A stretch of DNA of 64,000 nucleotides, taken from positions 62,001-126,000 of the forward strand of contig JAGTTD010000019.1 of NCBI GenBank assembly GCA_018398585.1, read 5' to 3'. Below, in pieces: positions 48,990 through 61,600 of this stretch. Positions within the stretch are counted from its first letter, which is position 1; each line of letters starts with the position of its first letter. This DNA comes from Simmondsia chinensis. Lineage: Eukaryota; Streptophyta; Magnoliopsida; Caryophyllales; Simmondsiaceae. The translations under genes and the position numbers were made by a program. The notes beneath the pieces are model-generated. The model was not told the origin of the DNA, did not search any database, and saw only the letters and a list, made by a program, of their open reading frames with translations.

Positions 48990-49567
48990 TCTTCACAAAC
49001 CTCTAAACCAAGTTGGCCACGAAGTACTCAAATTGAAGCACTGCCAGCCTGGCACCCGGGCACATCCTCCTTCCTGCACCAAATGGCATCATCTTGATCT
49101 CTCCTCTCCCTGAGATGTTGAAATCCACCCCTCCGTCCTCCTTCCTTGTAAACCTCTCTAGCTTGAATTCCATAAGAATTCCGACACTGTCGGGTCTCTC
49201 CCCATCTCCACCACCATGAAGCTTACTGTGGCATTCTTCGGCACCTGTGCCCACCCAACTCTACCTCCTTTGACACTGTGTGCGGCACCGATAGGTGGGC
49301 CAGTGGGTCCAGCCGCAAAGCCTTCAACACCAAGGCCTTGTTATAGGCTATGTTCTTCAAGTCCTCTTCCTTGCCCTCCTCTGCCGCTTCCCCAATTGCA
49401 TACTTGATCTCTCCGAAAAGCTTAGCTTGAACAGTGGGGTGTTCAACTACATTTGCCATGGTCTTTTCAAAGGCGTGGCAGTGGTGTCAGTCCCCACTTT
49501 GAATAGCTCGGAACAGGCAGCCATGAACTCTATCTTTGTCATCTTCCTCGTCAACCCATCAAGCTAA
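48990..49567 (-). pseudogene. P450 pseudogene, CYP89-like C-terminal half
   Basis: Minus-strand pieces in three frames line up with the intact P450 at 3893: AACSELFKVGTDTTA (I-helix), MANVVEHPTVQAKLFGEI, then LKALRLDPLAHLSVPHTV, where ExxR has lost its Glu (KALR), [17 protein letters not shown] in another frame, and [15 protein letters not shown], the heme site, still readable. At least two frameshifts and a stop separate them, and the N-terminal half is absent. The GEIKMMPFG...[10 protein letters not shown] wording is closest to CYP89. Confidence 0.85.
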
Positions 49568-49599
49568 CCGTGATTTGGCTTGGCTGAGCTCATCTATAG

Positions 49600-50982
49600 C
49601 CCTGGTAGCGAGGGATGATGGTAGACAAGCGGTGGCGGTAGAAGTGAAAGTAAACAGGGGGTAAAGATTTAAGATTAACGTAATTTTTCAAAGATATTTC
49701 TCTAAATAAGTTGTAAAAAGATTCAATTTTGTAAGTGTTTAAGCTGTAAGGTTTATTCGGTGAACCAAAACAAGTCTTATATAACCCTTTTTTTTTTGCA
49801 TCTATACCACGACCATTACCATTAAGTCATCTTAAGAATCCCTAAATATGAGTGTGTTGGGAGAAGAAAAAACAAGAGAAAAAGAAGCAAGAAATTATTC
49901 ATCTTTCACCATCCAGATATGATCGATCCTCTCATCTCTCCATACATGAACCGGAATAGAGAGAATCAGAATTCCACGCGCAATGGAATCCCAGGCACCC
50001 TGGTTTCAGTTTTCGCACTCCAATTCCAATAGAATTACCATGAAGGGAGAATCAATGAATCAGTTTTCCTAATTGTGTTGATTCTAAAATTGGAAGCATT
50101 TTACATAATTCAAATTAGTGGGATCAAATCAGTCTGCATTCTTAACTGGCACCTATGTTATGACACATTAATTCTGTTTATCTTGTAATGAGTTGCTTAA
50201 GCAATTTGCCTAGCTCGAGTTTTAAGAAATCAGTGTTGGTCCTAATTGTTTTGAGGACCCCCGGGGGGGGGGGGGGGGGGAGGGAGTGTAGAAAGTAGAC
50301 TACGCTGCTAGGAGAGAGGATGTATGTCTCCATTACCCAGATTTGAATCCCTTTCTTTTCCATTTTCATCAACTATATATGATTGGCCATCCTCCACATA
50401 GGAGAATCATTCCATTGTGCAACTGTATGCCATATTTCATTACCCCTTTTGTTGTATTATGCTACAAGGACTTGGATATTAGTGGAGAGAGAGATTAGCG
50501 TTGTTCTCTGCAAGTGTCTAACTCGACTGATGGAACTCTCAACTCCCCAAAGGGAGATTTGCCCTCAAGCAAGTGGGAAAAGTTTGAATTCTTCTTTGTA
50601 CGCTTTACAGAAGTACTTAAATTTTGTCTTTGTATATAACATATGATCAACAGACTTATATGGTGGAAAGTGCTGAAGTTACAATAACATGTAGGAATAA
50701 TTTATTTATTTTTCTTTTTTTGTTCACTGATCCTAACAAACAATGCATCTGTGCTTGGTTCTTGCAACTCCATGATGATTCTGAAGAGAATCAAAAGAGT
50801 TAATGGTTTCATAGAAGCAGGCTGAGGTTTTCCTTCTTTAAGTTAAAATGAAAACCAAGTTGAGAAGCAGAAATGTGTAAGTAATGGTATCTTTGCTGTG
50901 TATATTGTCAGGAGCCATCTTTACGTTGGCTTTCTTGAATTAAATTTCCTTCTGATTTAGCCATTTTGCTGGATGACAGAGG
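49600..50982. other. Intergenic, with a G-run
   Basis: It contains a run of about 18 G at 50263-50280. The right part is the downstream flank of the pectate lyase; an AATAAA on the minus strand at 50701-50706 could be its polyadenylation signal. No other gene was seen. Confidence 0.5.
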
Positions 50983-52495
50983 CTAGCAAAATCTTTTTTT
51001 CCTACAGCGAAGTGCACCTGCCCTTCTTGTCATTCTACCCACTAGTGAAGATGGTCTGGCATTTAAACTCAAGGCCCTGGCGTAAGTTACAGATGCTCTA
51101 CTTCCAGATGCAGTAAAATAGGCCCCATTTAACAATAAATCTCCTTGCGATCTCCAATTCCATTTCTTCCATACACTCCATAGCGCATCCTCACGTTTGG
51201 TAACCTGAACATGCCATCATAGCACATTATTGAATGTGAGATATGGTCAACCCTTTAATTTTATCTCGTTTAAGTGATTATCAGAGGGGCAAGGAGGGAG
51301 AATCACCTCTTTGCTGAACCGATTATATGGAGCAACGAACCTATTTCCTTGGCTGTTGATGGTTGGCGACGCACTTCCACCAATAGCATACATTTTCCAG
51401 TGAGTGTAGTCGTTATTCACTATATGGAAGTAACCGTGCCTGCATCTGCACAGTGGATGAAATCATTCAATGTGATATATAACATTATGAGAGTTTCTAA
51501 AACCACTGGTCTAGGTTGGACTATGGCTAATTATGTACTACTGCTAATTTACCTTGGCATCCTTTGAACAAGACCTTCCCCAAAATGGTTGAAGGCTATG
51601 GTGACTTGCATATTCCTGTCTTGTGTGTAGCTGTCACTGTGCCCCAGCAACATGACCTTGTTATGATGAGTCATGTAATTGTTCGATATGGTGATGGCGG
51701 TAGAGCCACGAGTGGCATCAATCAAGCCGTCAGTGCAGCTAGACAGAGAGCAATGGTCCACCCATATATGACTCGATGTGAAGATTGAGATTCCATCACC
51801 ATCTGAGATGGATAGCCACCCATAATGCCTCGGTGAGTTCCTCACATAGGCGTTACCTCCCCGCTTGCAGTCATGTATGTTTATGCCATGGATGATGATA
51901 TTTGTCACATAGTGCATGCTGATGCATGGCCCACCTGCAATATGTACATTGGCTCCTCTACCATCAATGGTCTTGAATGAATTCATCATTAGTTCTTGCT
52001 TGAGCTTGATCACCATGTCACGTGCAAATATGATCCACAGTGGTTGATCTTGTATGACACCATACCTTAAGGTACCTGGCTTGGGGTTTAAGGGGTCATC
52101 CCCTGTGTTCATTACAACATATATTTTACCGTTCCTGCCACCAATGGCATTCTTGCCAAAACCGATGGCACAGTCAGCCAAGCGCTTGCGGTGCTTGTCC
52201 CAGTTGCGGTCACAGCGCCAGCAACTGTCAATGGGGTTGCCATTCCTGCAGGAGGATGCCAAGTTTCTTCTAGATGCATTGATCTTCCTGAAACATGAAC
52301 ATTTAACACATTGTCAATACCGCTACTGCAAATGCTTATAGATTAACAATATCCTTACAAATTTTAAGGACTATTTTTTGCTGCATACTCTTGCAGTTCC
52401 AGTACTACTTGCTCAGGGTCATATACTGGGGATGAGGAAATAAAACCGACCGACAAAAGAGGCCATAAGAGAAGAAATGAAAGGTACACTGCCAT
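50983..52495 (-). CDS. Pectate lyase (PL1 family)
   Basis: Four exons with matching phases: complement(join(50983..51204,51307..51445,51553..52287,52389..52495)), 400 residues, normal for plant pectate lyases. The start [18 protein letters not shown] is a signal peptide, and the protein should act in the cell wall, cutting de-esterified homogalacturonan by beta-elimination with Ca2+. Landmarks are [49 protein letters not shown], the Ca-binding [23 protein letters not shown], and [13 protein letters not shown] with the catalytic Arg. It ends in [13 protein letters not shown] and a basic, Cys-containing tail. All exons are open and splice sites canonical, so it looks functional. It stands against the local strand trend and is not part of the recalled Arabidopsis block. 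Confidence 0.9.
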
Positions 52496-52577
52496 TTATT
52501 CTCTCTGTCTTTTTCTTCTTCTTGTTGAGACAAATAATAGACAGATGGGACGAGGAAGTTCGAGAGAATGAGAAAGG

Positions 52578-52585
52578 TATTTATA
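52578..52585 (-). promoter_or_regulatory. TATA box of the pectate lyase gene
   Basis: CTCTATAAATACC on the minus strand, about 85 bp upstream of the ATG at 52495, the expected distance for a short 5' UTR. Confidence 0.65.
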
Positions 52586-52599
52586 GAGGAAGTTAAAGC

Positions 52600-54092
52600 T
52601 GGATGAGGGTTTGAGAGATTGGGCAAATTAATCATGGCCCATGTGCATTTTGATTGCAATTTCTTTTTGCTCCGGCAAGATGAGAGATCTCTCCACCTTC
52701 CCATTGACTTGTACTATTAAATTATGGCCTTTCTCTAAGCAATAAACTAAATAATTTCTCTCCTGTACAGCGTAGCCTTTCTGGTTAAGCACCTGGAACC
52801 ATGGATCCAGTTTAGTATCCCTAGAAATATTTGTTTTGATTTGTAGAAGATCTCTACTTTGCTCTATTTGTCAAGGTTTAGTACACGTTACTGTTGATTT
52901 GCTTTTTCTGAAGTGAGCCTTTTCTTTTTCTGTGAGCTACAAAGATCACATGGGGAGGGCGTAGATGGCGCCATGAGGAGGCATGTGGCAAACATTCTTA
53001 TCTATGAACACGATTCACTGTAGACTTCAATCACCATTTTTGTACCATCTCTTGTACTATCCCTTAATACCTTTTCTTCTATATTCTTTTTAAGAGATAA
53101 GAGAAGATCTTAGGATCCCTTCTCAAGGAAGCTGCTTCTTAATGCGTTGTCACTAACAATGGACGCCGGTTGGGTCGAGAATGGGTCAATTGAATTCTGG
53201 ATTTCTCAAGGAGCTTTGTCTTACTTTTAATTGCATCAATATTAATCTTGTGTATCTCCCTCAAGCCATAATTTACGTGAAAATCCTCTCTCAACTAAAG
53301 AGAAAAACCATAGGACCTAATCAAAACTCTCTCATCGCTTAATCAAACAGCTCCTAATCAAAACATCAGAAAATGCCTCTCAATAACAATGTCTCTCCCT
53401 CTACGCAGGTGCCCCATTGGATACAACTTTTACAGAACCCCAAAAGGTTTACATTTTTCCTCTCTTTTTCCTGCACCCCTTCAATACAAACCCCAACATA
53501 AAGAGAGTATTTTTAGCGAAAAGTTGGAAGAGAGAGTACCATCATTTCAATGTCGAGAGCTGATCACCGTGGGGGTCGTCTGTTGTGTGAGGTTCTGTTG
53601 CATAACTATACTCTCCAATCTGCTTCCGTCTCCTCTTTTTTTTTTTTTTTTTTTTTTTTGGTTGGATTATCTCTCGGCGTTCTTTTGATCCTGGCCACCT
53701 CTTCGCTCTTTGTTTATCAATTTCTATGTCCTTTTCATTTTCATTAGGTTTGAATTTATAATGCCTCATTTTTACCAATACATCTCCATGTCTGACTCTT
53801 ATTGAGGGTTTTTACTTGTTGACGCTTTTGCATTGAATTGGGATTCCCCATTCAAACTTCAAAAATTTAGTCTTTTTTCGTTTCGCATTAACACTACTAA
53901 AATCAGCAAGGTGACTACATTGTCCTCTTTCAAGTCCAGTTATGGCGGAGAGAGAAGAGACGAAGATAGTTGTAGGGAGATTGGAATCCACGTTCACATT
54001 CACCATTGCTTTCCCCGTATATACCTATGTTTTTTTATTACTGAAATTGGGGAAGGGGCTCCCACCATAAACCCTAAAATCACCTAAATTAC

Positions 54093-54118
<26 letters not shown>
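52600..54118. other. Intergenic, no gene seen
   Basis: It contains a T-run of about 22 at 53638-53659 and a TA microsatellite at about 54093-54119. Part may be the promoter or 5' UTR of the TOL1-like gene. No coding exon was recognised. Confidence 0.5.
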
Positions 54119-54123
<5 letters not shown>

Positions 54124-54708
54124 GTGTTACTGATTAGTTTATCTTGACGCGGAAGCGTGAAACCCTGATAACTTGATTCGATTCAAAATAATATAACTCT
54201 CACAAAACGAGAAGTAAACAAATGTGGAGAAAGAAAAAACAAAACAAGAACACACAATATTTACGTGGAAACCCCTCTACAATCGAGAGGGAAGAAAACC
54301 ACGGGCGGAGATGGAGATTCTTTATTAACTGAACAGAAAAATTACAACGACACTTATCAGAACGAGATATATGGAAGAATTACAATCACTCCCTCTGAAC
54401 TCTCGTAGCACTCGAATATCTTGGAGGAATTACGAAATCACCTCACTCTTAATGGCGGCCCCTCACGGCCTTTAATTGGATCATAATTGGAGTTGAACTC
54501 ACCTAAGCCGAAACCCTAAGCCCTTATTTATAGAAGACGGCTAGGGTTTGCGGAAAATGAAAGTGCCGATCGATTGACCCTCTCTCGGCCAAAATTCCCG
54601 AATCTTTCCTTAAATCACCCGATTGATCGGATTCCCTCCCGATCGATCGGTGACACTACGACAACTCCATAAAACTAAAAAACAGGTAATTTAAAATATA
54701 ACCTAATA
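54119..54708 (-). mobile_element. Solo copia LTR (GATCGATC family)
   Basis: Read on the minus strand it has the LTR features of the 8458 and 24766 elements: a CCTAATA-like start boundary, CGATCGATCGG words, a TATA-like tataaataag, the CCGCCCGTGGTTTTC block and the GATTGTAGAGGGGTTTCCACG block. No internal copia sequence adjoins it. It lies about 245 bp upstream of the TOL1-like ATG. A 27-bp sequence at its left border recurs at 54715-54741 after the right border, with two mismatches. Confidence 0.75.
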
Positions 54709-54953
54709 TATATATGCGCGTGTTACCGATTAGTTTATCTTTTTGTACAAAAAATTCTTCATCGCTGAGAATGACCCTTGCCCTCAAGGGTGAATGTCAA
54801 GGAATATTCTTCTATTCCTTCTAGGGTTGAATATTATAGGTACAAAAATGTGAATCCTTCGTCCGTGTTTAAGGGTTCATCAAACTTGTACCTCTTAGTA
54901 TCCCTTTTTTCCATTTTTTGATATTGTAGGGGTTAGCTGTTCTTGCTCTTTGG

Positions 54954-57757
54954 ATGGACAAAGTGACTACCTTGGGTGAGCGCCTGAAGATCACTGGGAC
55001 GGAAGTTGGACGAAAAATGACTGCTGGCATGACCTCAATGAGCTTCAAAATGAACAAGTTCTTCCAAGGCCCGAACCTAGCTGATGCCATCATTGACGAG
55101 GCAACTTCGGATGTCATCAATGAGCCAGACTGGCCCACGATCTTTGAAATTTGCGACATGATCAACCACGAGAGAATCAACAGCGTTGAAGTCATAAGGG
55201 GAATTAAAAAGCGGATCATGTCGAAGACTGCTAGGGTCCAGTACTTGGCTCTGGTTTTGCTAGAGATCGTTGTTAACAACTGTGAAAAGGCATGCTCTGA
55301 GGTGGCTGCAGAGCAGGTTCTTGATGACATGGTGAAGCTAATTGATGATCCTCAGACGGGTGGTGTTAATAGGGACAAGGCTCTTATGTTGATTGAAGCA
55401 TGGGGAGAATCCTCTAATGAGCTTAGATATTTGCCTGTCTATGAAGAAACATACAAGGTTGGAAGTAATATATGCTGCTTGAGTTTTAATTTTTTGGTTC
55501 TTGTTTCTGTCTTCCATTTGTGGTTAGCTCCATGCAGGAATTTCTTAGGAATTAGGGCTCCGTTTATTTTGATAGAAATTTTTTTTTCATCGTTCGCTTA
55601 TAATTCTATTATACAAATAAGTAATAGCTTTTGCCTTACGGAAAAATGTTTTCCTCGGTAGAGAGGAAGCTGTCTTCCCCTCAAGAAGGGGAGAAAATTA
55701 TTTTCCATTTTCCATTCTAGTCTCACGTCCTTATCTCACTTCAACCTCAACCTGATTAAGGGCGAATCTCATATAAACACGGATAATGAAATTATTTTCC
55801 TTAGCTAAACAAACAAAAAGATTTTAAGTGAAGAATATCTTGTTTATTTAGGTATGTCTCCATAAGTTGCAGCATTACGAATGATTAGGTGCATGAAAAT
55901 TCTTTACTCTAGCAACGCTAAACGCATGGCGTAGATTTAATTTATTTTCACATGCTTTCCTGCTTTTACCTCAAAGAACCTGAGGTCCAGAGGTATTCGC
56001 TTCCCTGAATGCAAAAGTGAGAGCATGGTACCCACTTTTTCCCCTCTGCGTTCTGTCTCTGAGGCAGTGATCGATGCTACTGTGACACAACGTGATATTC
56101 CTGCACAAAGCTTCTCAACGGTACAGACAAGGGAGGCGTTTGATGTGGCACGAAATAGTTTGAAGCTTCTTTCAGCAGTCCTATCATCTTCTCCTCAGCA
56201 AGAGGTTCTGGAGGTACTATCTTATTCTTATGTTTTCTCATATCTTATTTATAGAACAATTGCATTGCATAGGTTATTCTTGATTCATGGTTTATGTAGG
56301 CAGAGTTGTTGGAGTTGGTATACTAGTTAGAGTACCCAATCCCAAGCAAGATGTCTAAAGTTTGAAGCTCGTTCCGATGCTCCCTTAATAGTTAGTGTCC
56401 TTGTTGAGGGAAATGATGTATCCTCCTCACCATTATAAAAAAAAAAATTGTTTATGTAGGCAAGACTTATGGGCTTCTTTGAAGAATCAATTCAGTAATT
56501 CAACTGGTGAATGCCTTTTTTCCTTTTGGGAATTTGTTAAAATCTTCATATGCGCCCTTTGGGAACAATTTACTTCATTATGGTTTCTGTGTGGTTTAAT
56601 GCAACTGATTCTTCATTTCCTTGGTTGCTGTTCCTGGGTCATCTCTCTGGGTTATGGTCACTAGGTGTTTAGTAGTGTGTCAGTGGTGTTTATGGGGCGA
56701 GTCTCATGGTGGATGTGTTGGTGGCGTGTTTCTTCCTTGTGATGGTGGCGGCTGATGAGGAGGATGTCTATTGATGCTTTTGGCGTATCCATGCTTATGG
56801 AGCTTGTTGGATTTGGGTTTTCGAGGGTTTTTAAGGTGTATACATGTAGTTGTGGGGGTGTATACGTAGTACTTGAATCAGTGTTATTACGTGTGTATAG
56901 TTGGAGAAATCACGTCACAATTGAGACTTCCGTTGCATTGCAGTTGGCATATCACTTGGAGTTGCTATTCCATTTTATATGGACAGATACTTTAGAGATG
57001 AGATTTTTGGAGCATCCAGGACCGTTATGATAATCGACTACAAAATTGACCTAATATTAGAGAAATTACAAGGGAAAATCGAATGCAAATACAACAAGAA
57101 CAAGAAAAATAAAAACAACAAAGACAATGTAAGATTTTACATGGTTCGGACCAAAAATGATCTAGGTCCACGATCCCCTAGAGTCAAAGGAGACTATCCA
57201 CTATGATGAAAGCGATTACAACATACAAGCGGAGATAAATGAATGTGCGGTGCTTTTGATCTTGTTGTATTTTTTGTTTTTCTTTCATTTCTTGTTTTTC
57301 CATTAGTAAGGTCTGATTTAAGGTTGGTATGATGTTTGGACCTAAAATCCTAGCAGGGACGTTAAAGCAGAGAACTATGGTGTTTCAGTAATATTTGTTG
57401 TTTTGATAGCTTCTCATAGGAGCCCAGCTTAAGAAATTGAAATTCTCCTCTAATTGGCAGGATGATTTGACAAAAATATTAGTACAACAGTGCCATCAAT
57501 CCCAATACACAGTACAGAAAATCATCGAAACCACTGGTGATAATGAGGCTCTTCTTTTCGAAGCCTTGAACGTAAATGATGAGATTCAAAAAGTGCTATC
57601 AAAGTACGAAGATCTGAAGAAGCCTTCAGTGGCGGCATCATCAGCACTAGAGCCGGCCTTGATCCCTGTCGCTATCGAGCTAGCGGCATCTCCGCTTGCT
57701 ACAAAAGAAGATGCGCTCATAACAAAACCGTTTGGCTCGGGGGGTGGTTTCCCGTGA
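54954..57757 (+). CDS. TOM1-like (VHS-GAT) ubiquitin-sorting protein, TOL1-like
   Basis: Three coding exons with matching phases: join(54954..55457,55977..56213,57461..57757), 345 residues. The first exon holds a VHS domain (ADAIIDEATSDVINEPDWPTIFEICDMIN, ending in DKALMLIEAWGES...YLPVYEETYK). Exons 2-3 continue with NLRSRGIRFP and a GAT domain (FDVARNSLKLLSAVLSSSP, LVQQCHQSQYTVQKIIE, LLFEALNVNDEIQKVLSKYE), ending FGSGGGFP. TOL proteins bind ubiquitinated membrane cargo at endosomes and feed it to ESCRT, affecting PIN/auxin trafficking. No long C-terminal extension is present, as in short TOLs. An AG acceptor just before 54929 suggests a 5' UTR intron. It lies directly upstream of the GT47 gene. 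Confidence 0.92.
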
Positions 57758-57946
57758 TGGATGATCTTGATGAGATGATGTTAGGGAAGAAATCAAGAAA
57801 AGATGATCCGATAACACTTTGAGCGATGTGACTTTTGGATGTCTGGCATTTGGTTATTCATGATGCATAAGAACATAATCTGTGATCCTTTATGAACAGG
57901 GATTGGAGAACTGTTTTATTGTTTGTATGCCTATTCTCTGTAAGAA

Positions 57947-57952
57947 AATAAA
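57947..57952 (+). terminator. Polyadenylation signal AATAAA of the TOL1-like gene
   Basis: A canonical AATAAA 190 bp after the stop codon, in AT-rich sequence. Confidence 0.5.
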
Positions 57953-58683
57953 TTCCTTCCTGATACAAGTTGTTTAATGTGCAGAGATTTATGCTTGCTT
58001 GGTTTTTTCACAAAGTAAAAATGTAGTACCACGAAATGTGTTAATGATACACACAAAGTGATGATTGGATCAAATAATGAGAGTTATATAATCTAAAGAT
58101 CATTTCATTAGAATGAAATCGTTGCGTGAAAAAGGCATCCATCAGCCATGTTTTGTATGGAGTTATTATTTATGCTGTTTATCTTGTGTTTATAAGTTTG
58201 TTTAAATTGGTTTTTTATCTTTTTTTTAGTTTAAAATAGTCTAATTTTTCATCAAATTATCTGTATTAAATAACGGGTAAGGTGTTGGTTTTATGTCACA
58301 TAGTGAATATGGCATCACTTGGATAAAAAGAGTTAAAAACAAAAATAAGGTATTTGCTCCATTTAGTCTCTAATATTTATTGAAATATTTGGAACTTTTT
58401 TTTTTTGGGGGGGGGGTTGAGAAAACTGGTTTTGGGTCTAATTATTCATGCTAGATAACCGATATAATATTAGTTTAATTTCAGGTGGTGTGGATATATA
58501 TATAAAAAAAAACATGTGTAATTTCAATCTCAGTGATGTTTAATTAGGGAAGATGGAGTGCAAAGATATTGGGCCGAGAGAAGGGGGGTTGGGATAGCAG
58601 CACACGGGCCCATCCATCTCATCCTATTTGTAGATGACCATCATCATCATCATCATCCTTCAGGCGACAGGCAACAGGCAACA
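57953..58683. other. Intergenic between the TOL1-like and GT47 genes
   Basis: AT-rich, with a T-run followed by a G-run at about 58398-58418 and a (CAT)6 repeat at about 58639-58656 just before the GT47 start. No other gene was seen. Confidence 0.5.
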
Positions 58684-61600
58684 ATGGCGGGTAAGCATCC
58701 GTATTCCTCCTCCAGGGACAGACCCCTCTACTGCGCTTCCCCTCTTCTCCTCTTCTCCCTCTCTCTCCTCTCCCTCTTCTTCCTCCTCTTCTTCTTCTCC
58801 TTCCACTCCTCCTCCTCCTCGACCCCCACCCCTAACCCTAACCCTAACCCTAACCCTAATCTCCACTACTCCTTCGTCTCCTCCCTCGACCACTTCCTCA
58901 CCCTCAACCGCCCTCCTCTGTCCCCGTATGATACTGCGTCCGGTGAAGTACATGCTGTCACGAACCTCGACGATTCCATTTCCAGGATAGACACCGAGAG
59001 GGTCTATCATGATCTCTTCTATCCCGCTTCCTCCATGCCCATTAGGGTTTACGTCTACCGAATGCCCTCCAAGTTTACCTACGATCTGCTGTGGTTGTTC
59101 CTTAACACTTACAAGGACACTACCAACCTCACCTCCAACGGCAGCCCCGTGCATCGCCTTATCGAACAGGTCTTGTCTCACTTTTCCTACTTTTAGGGTT
59201 CCTTTTTTCTTCTGTGTCTTGCCAGGACGTTGCTATCCATCCATTTCAGCACAAGATGGGAGCTCTCTAACCAAACGTTTCCTTTGCAGCATTCTATTGA
59301 CTATTGGCTTTGGGCTGATCTGATAGCACCAGAGTCCGAAAGGCTGTTGAAAAATGTTGTACGTGTTCACAGGCAAGAGGAGGCAGATCTATTTTACATT
59401 CCATTTTTCTCAACCATCAGTTTCTTCCTTATGGAGAAGCAGCAGTGCAAGGCACTTTACAGGGTGTGAGTGATTTCCTAAGCTTCATGTTCATTTTGTT
59501 TATTTGTCCTGTTCTTTTTCCCCTCGTGGGCTCACTGCAGTTTTATCTTTTCAGGAGGCTTTGAAGTGGGTGACCGATCAACCTGCATGGAAGCGGTCCG
59601 AAGGTAGAGATCACATACTTCCTGTTCATCATCCCTGGTCCTTTAAATCAGTTCGCAGGTATATGAAGCATGCGATTTGGCTACTACCAGATATGGACTC
59701 AACAGGAAATTGGTTTGTTTTCTTATCCTATTATGTTGATTAACGTTTTCACTCTTTTGTACAACTGTGCATGGTTGCTAAAATGTGGTGATGGTAGGTA
59801 TAAGCCTGGACAAGTCTACCTGGAGAAGGATGTAATACTTCCTTATGTTGCCAATGTGGATTTCTGTAATGCTCAGTGCTTGCTGGAGAATGAATCAAAG
59901 AGAAAAACTCTGTTGTTTTTTCGTGGGAGGCTGAAAAGAAATGCTGTAAGTTTCCTACTCAACCCTTGCTACCACTGACATTTTGATCACTTTTTATTGG
60001 CTATTTGGTAGTCAATTGATGAGAGAACAGGTCGGATTTATCTTTTTCGCAAGCTGTCTAGCAAAATGATGAACTTAGGGTATAATGGCTTATTTTAAAA
60101 TGATAATATGCGCAGCACTTGTTAATATTAAAATGTATCCTTCATAAACATTTAATGGCAAAACTGAAGCAACTCAAGATGACCTAATTGCTTGTAAGAT
60201 TCATGTCCCAGAGGTGGCATTAACCTACAGGATTTACATATTGGGGAACATGAGTACAGTACCTTTTAATGGGAGCTGACGGTCAGCAAGATGTTGCGGT
60301 GGGCATGATGAAATATGGCCAATGATTCTTTGTTATAACAGTTCCAGGATTTTGCTTCAAAGCTATTTATTATAGAATAATAACAATTGTGGTCCGGATT
60401 CCTATTTGACACCCTGGCATAAAGTTGCTGACATCGTGGCTTATTGCTTTAAGGGAGGGAAAATACGTTCAAAACTTGTGGCAGAGCTGGCTAGTGCTGA
60501 GGGTGTGTTTATTGAGGAAGGGACAGCTGGGGAAGCTGGCAAAGCTGCAGCGCAAAATGGAATGCGCAAGTAAGATTGATGCTGACCATTGTATTATATC
60601 TTTTAGCTGAAGCCCGATTTCTTGATATACCCTTAAATTTGACCTAGATGCAGTAACGAAGGGACTGTTTGTTTGTCTTGGTTAGACATATGGGCTTTTT
60701 CCTGTTTGCTTTGCTGACTTGTGCATCTTTTCTAAGAAATGGATGCAGACCCTGCGATTTTCTCATCTGTCAGTGGACAAAACTTAAAACCACGTTTGGT
60801 TCGGCGAGGTCACAGGGTTATACTGAGATATTTTAAGAACGGAATGAAAAGTTCATCTGGATTCTGCATTGCCTGGCATGCATGAGTTGTAACTCAAAAG
60901 AAAAATAAATATATTGAATTAGTTAAAACAAGTAATTACATCCTTGTTCTGAAATTCAAACAAACATTGTCCAGATTTAATGTATGATATGATGTTCCAC
61001 TTGTTTGGCATGAAACTAGCTATCTGGTGGCAAGAGAATTATAGGAGAAACTTTAAGATTTTTTTGGGTTTAGAAAAGTGATTCTATTTGTACAGTACAT
61101 TCGGATGCTCCAGATAGGGGGTGGAAAAGTTTGAACCTATCTTTGTGATCAAATGTGTACAGATCAATGATAGTTATCAGGTAAATATCATCTAGGGTCA
61201 CTCCAATGGGCTAAATAATGTCCATGCATTTGGCATATGAATATCATCTATCCAATTGCTTGATTGGATATGTTTATATTACAGGTCCATCTTCTGCCTA
61301 AGTCCTGCTGGTGACACTCCATCATCTGCGAGACTGTTTGATGCCATAGTCAGCGGATGCATTCCTGTCATAATCAGTGATGAGCTAGAGCTTCCCTTTG
61401 AAGGAATTATTGACTACCGCAAGGTGTGCATATGGTCATCTTATGTTATTGCTTATGCTCATGCTGCTCACGAGGCATTGGATTTTCTGAATGCATCAGC
61501 ATAGGGGGGTGATTGAGCCTTCATTATGAAAAATTTGCTATTATCATTCTCTTGCAGCAAAATAACTAACTCGTTGAAATGAAGCAGCTGCAGCAACTTC

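Noticed and set aside
56395..57206. Plus-strand frames between TOL1-like exons 2 and 3
   Set aside because: They fall in an intron whose exon junctions and phases are consistent. A stretch near 57140 resembles LTR text but is too short to call.
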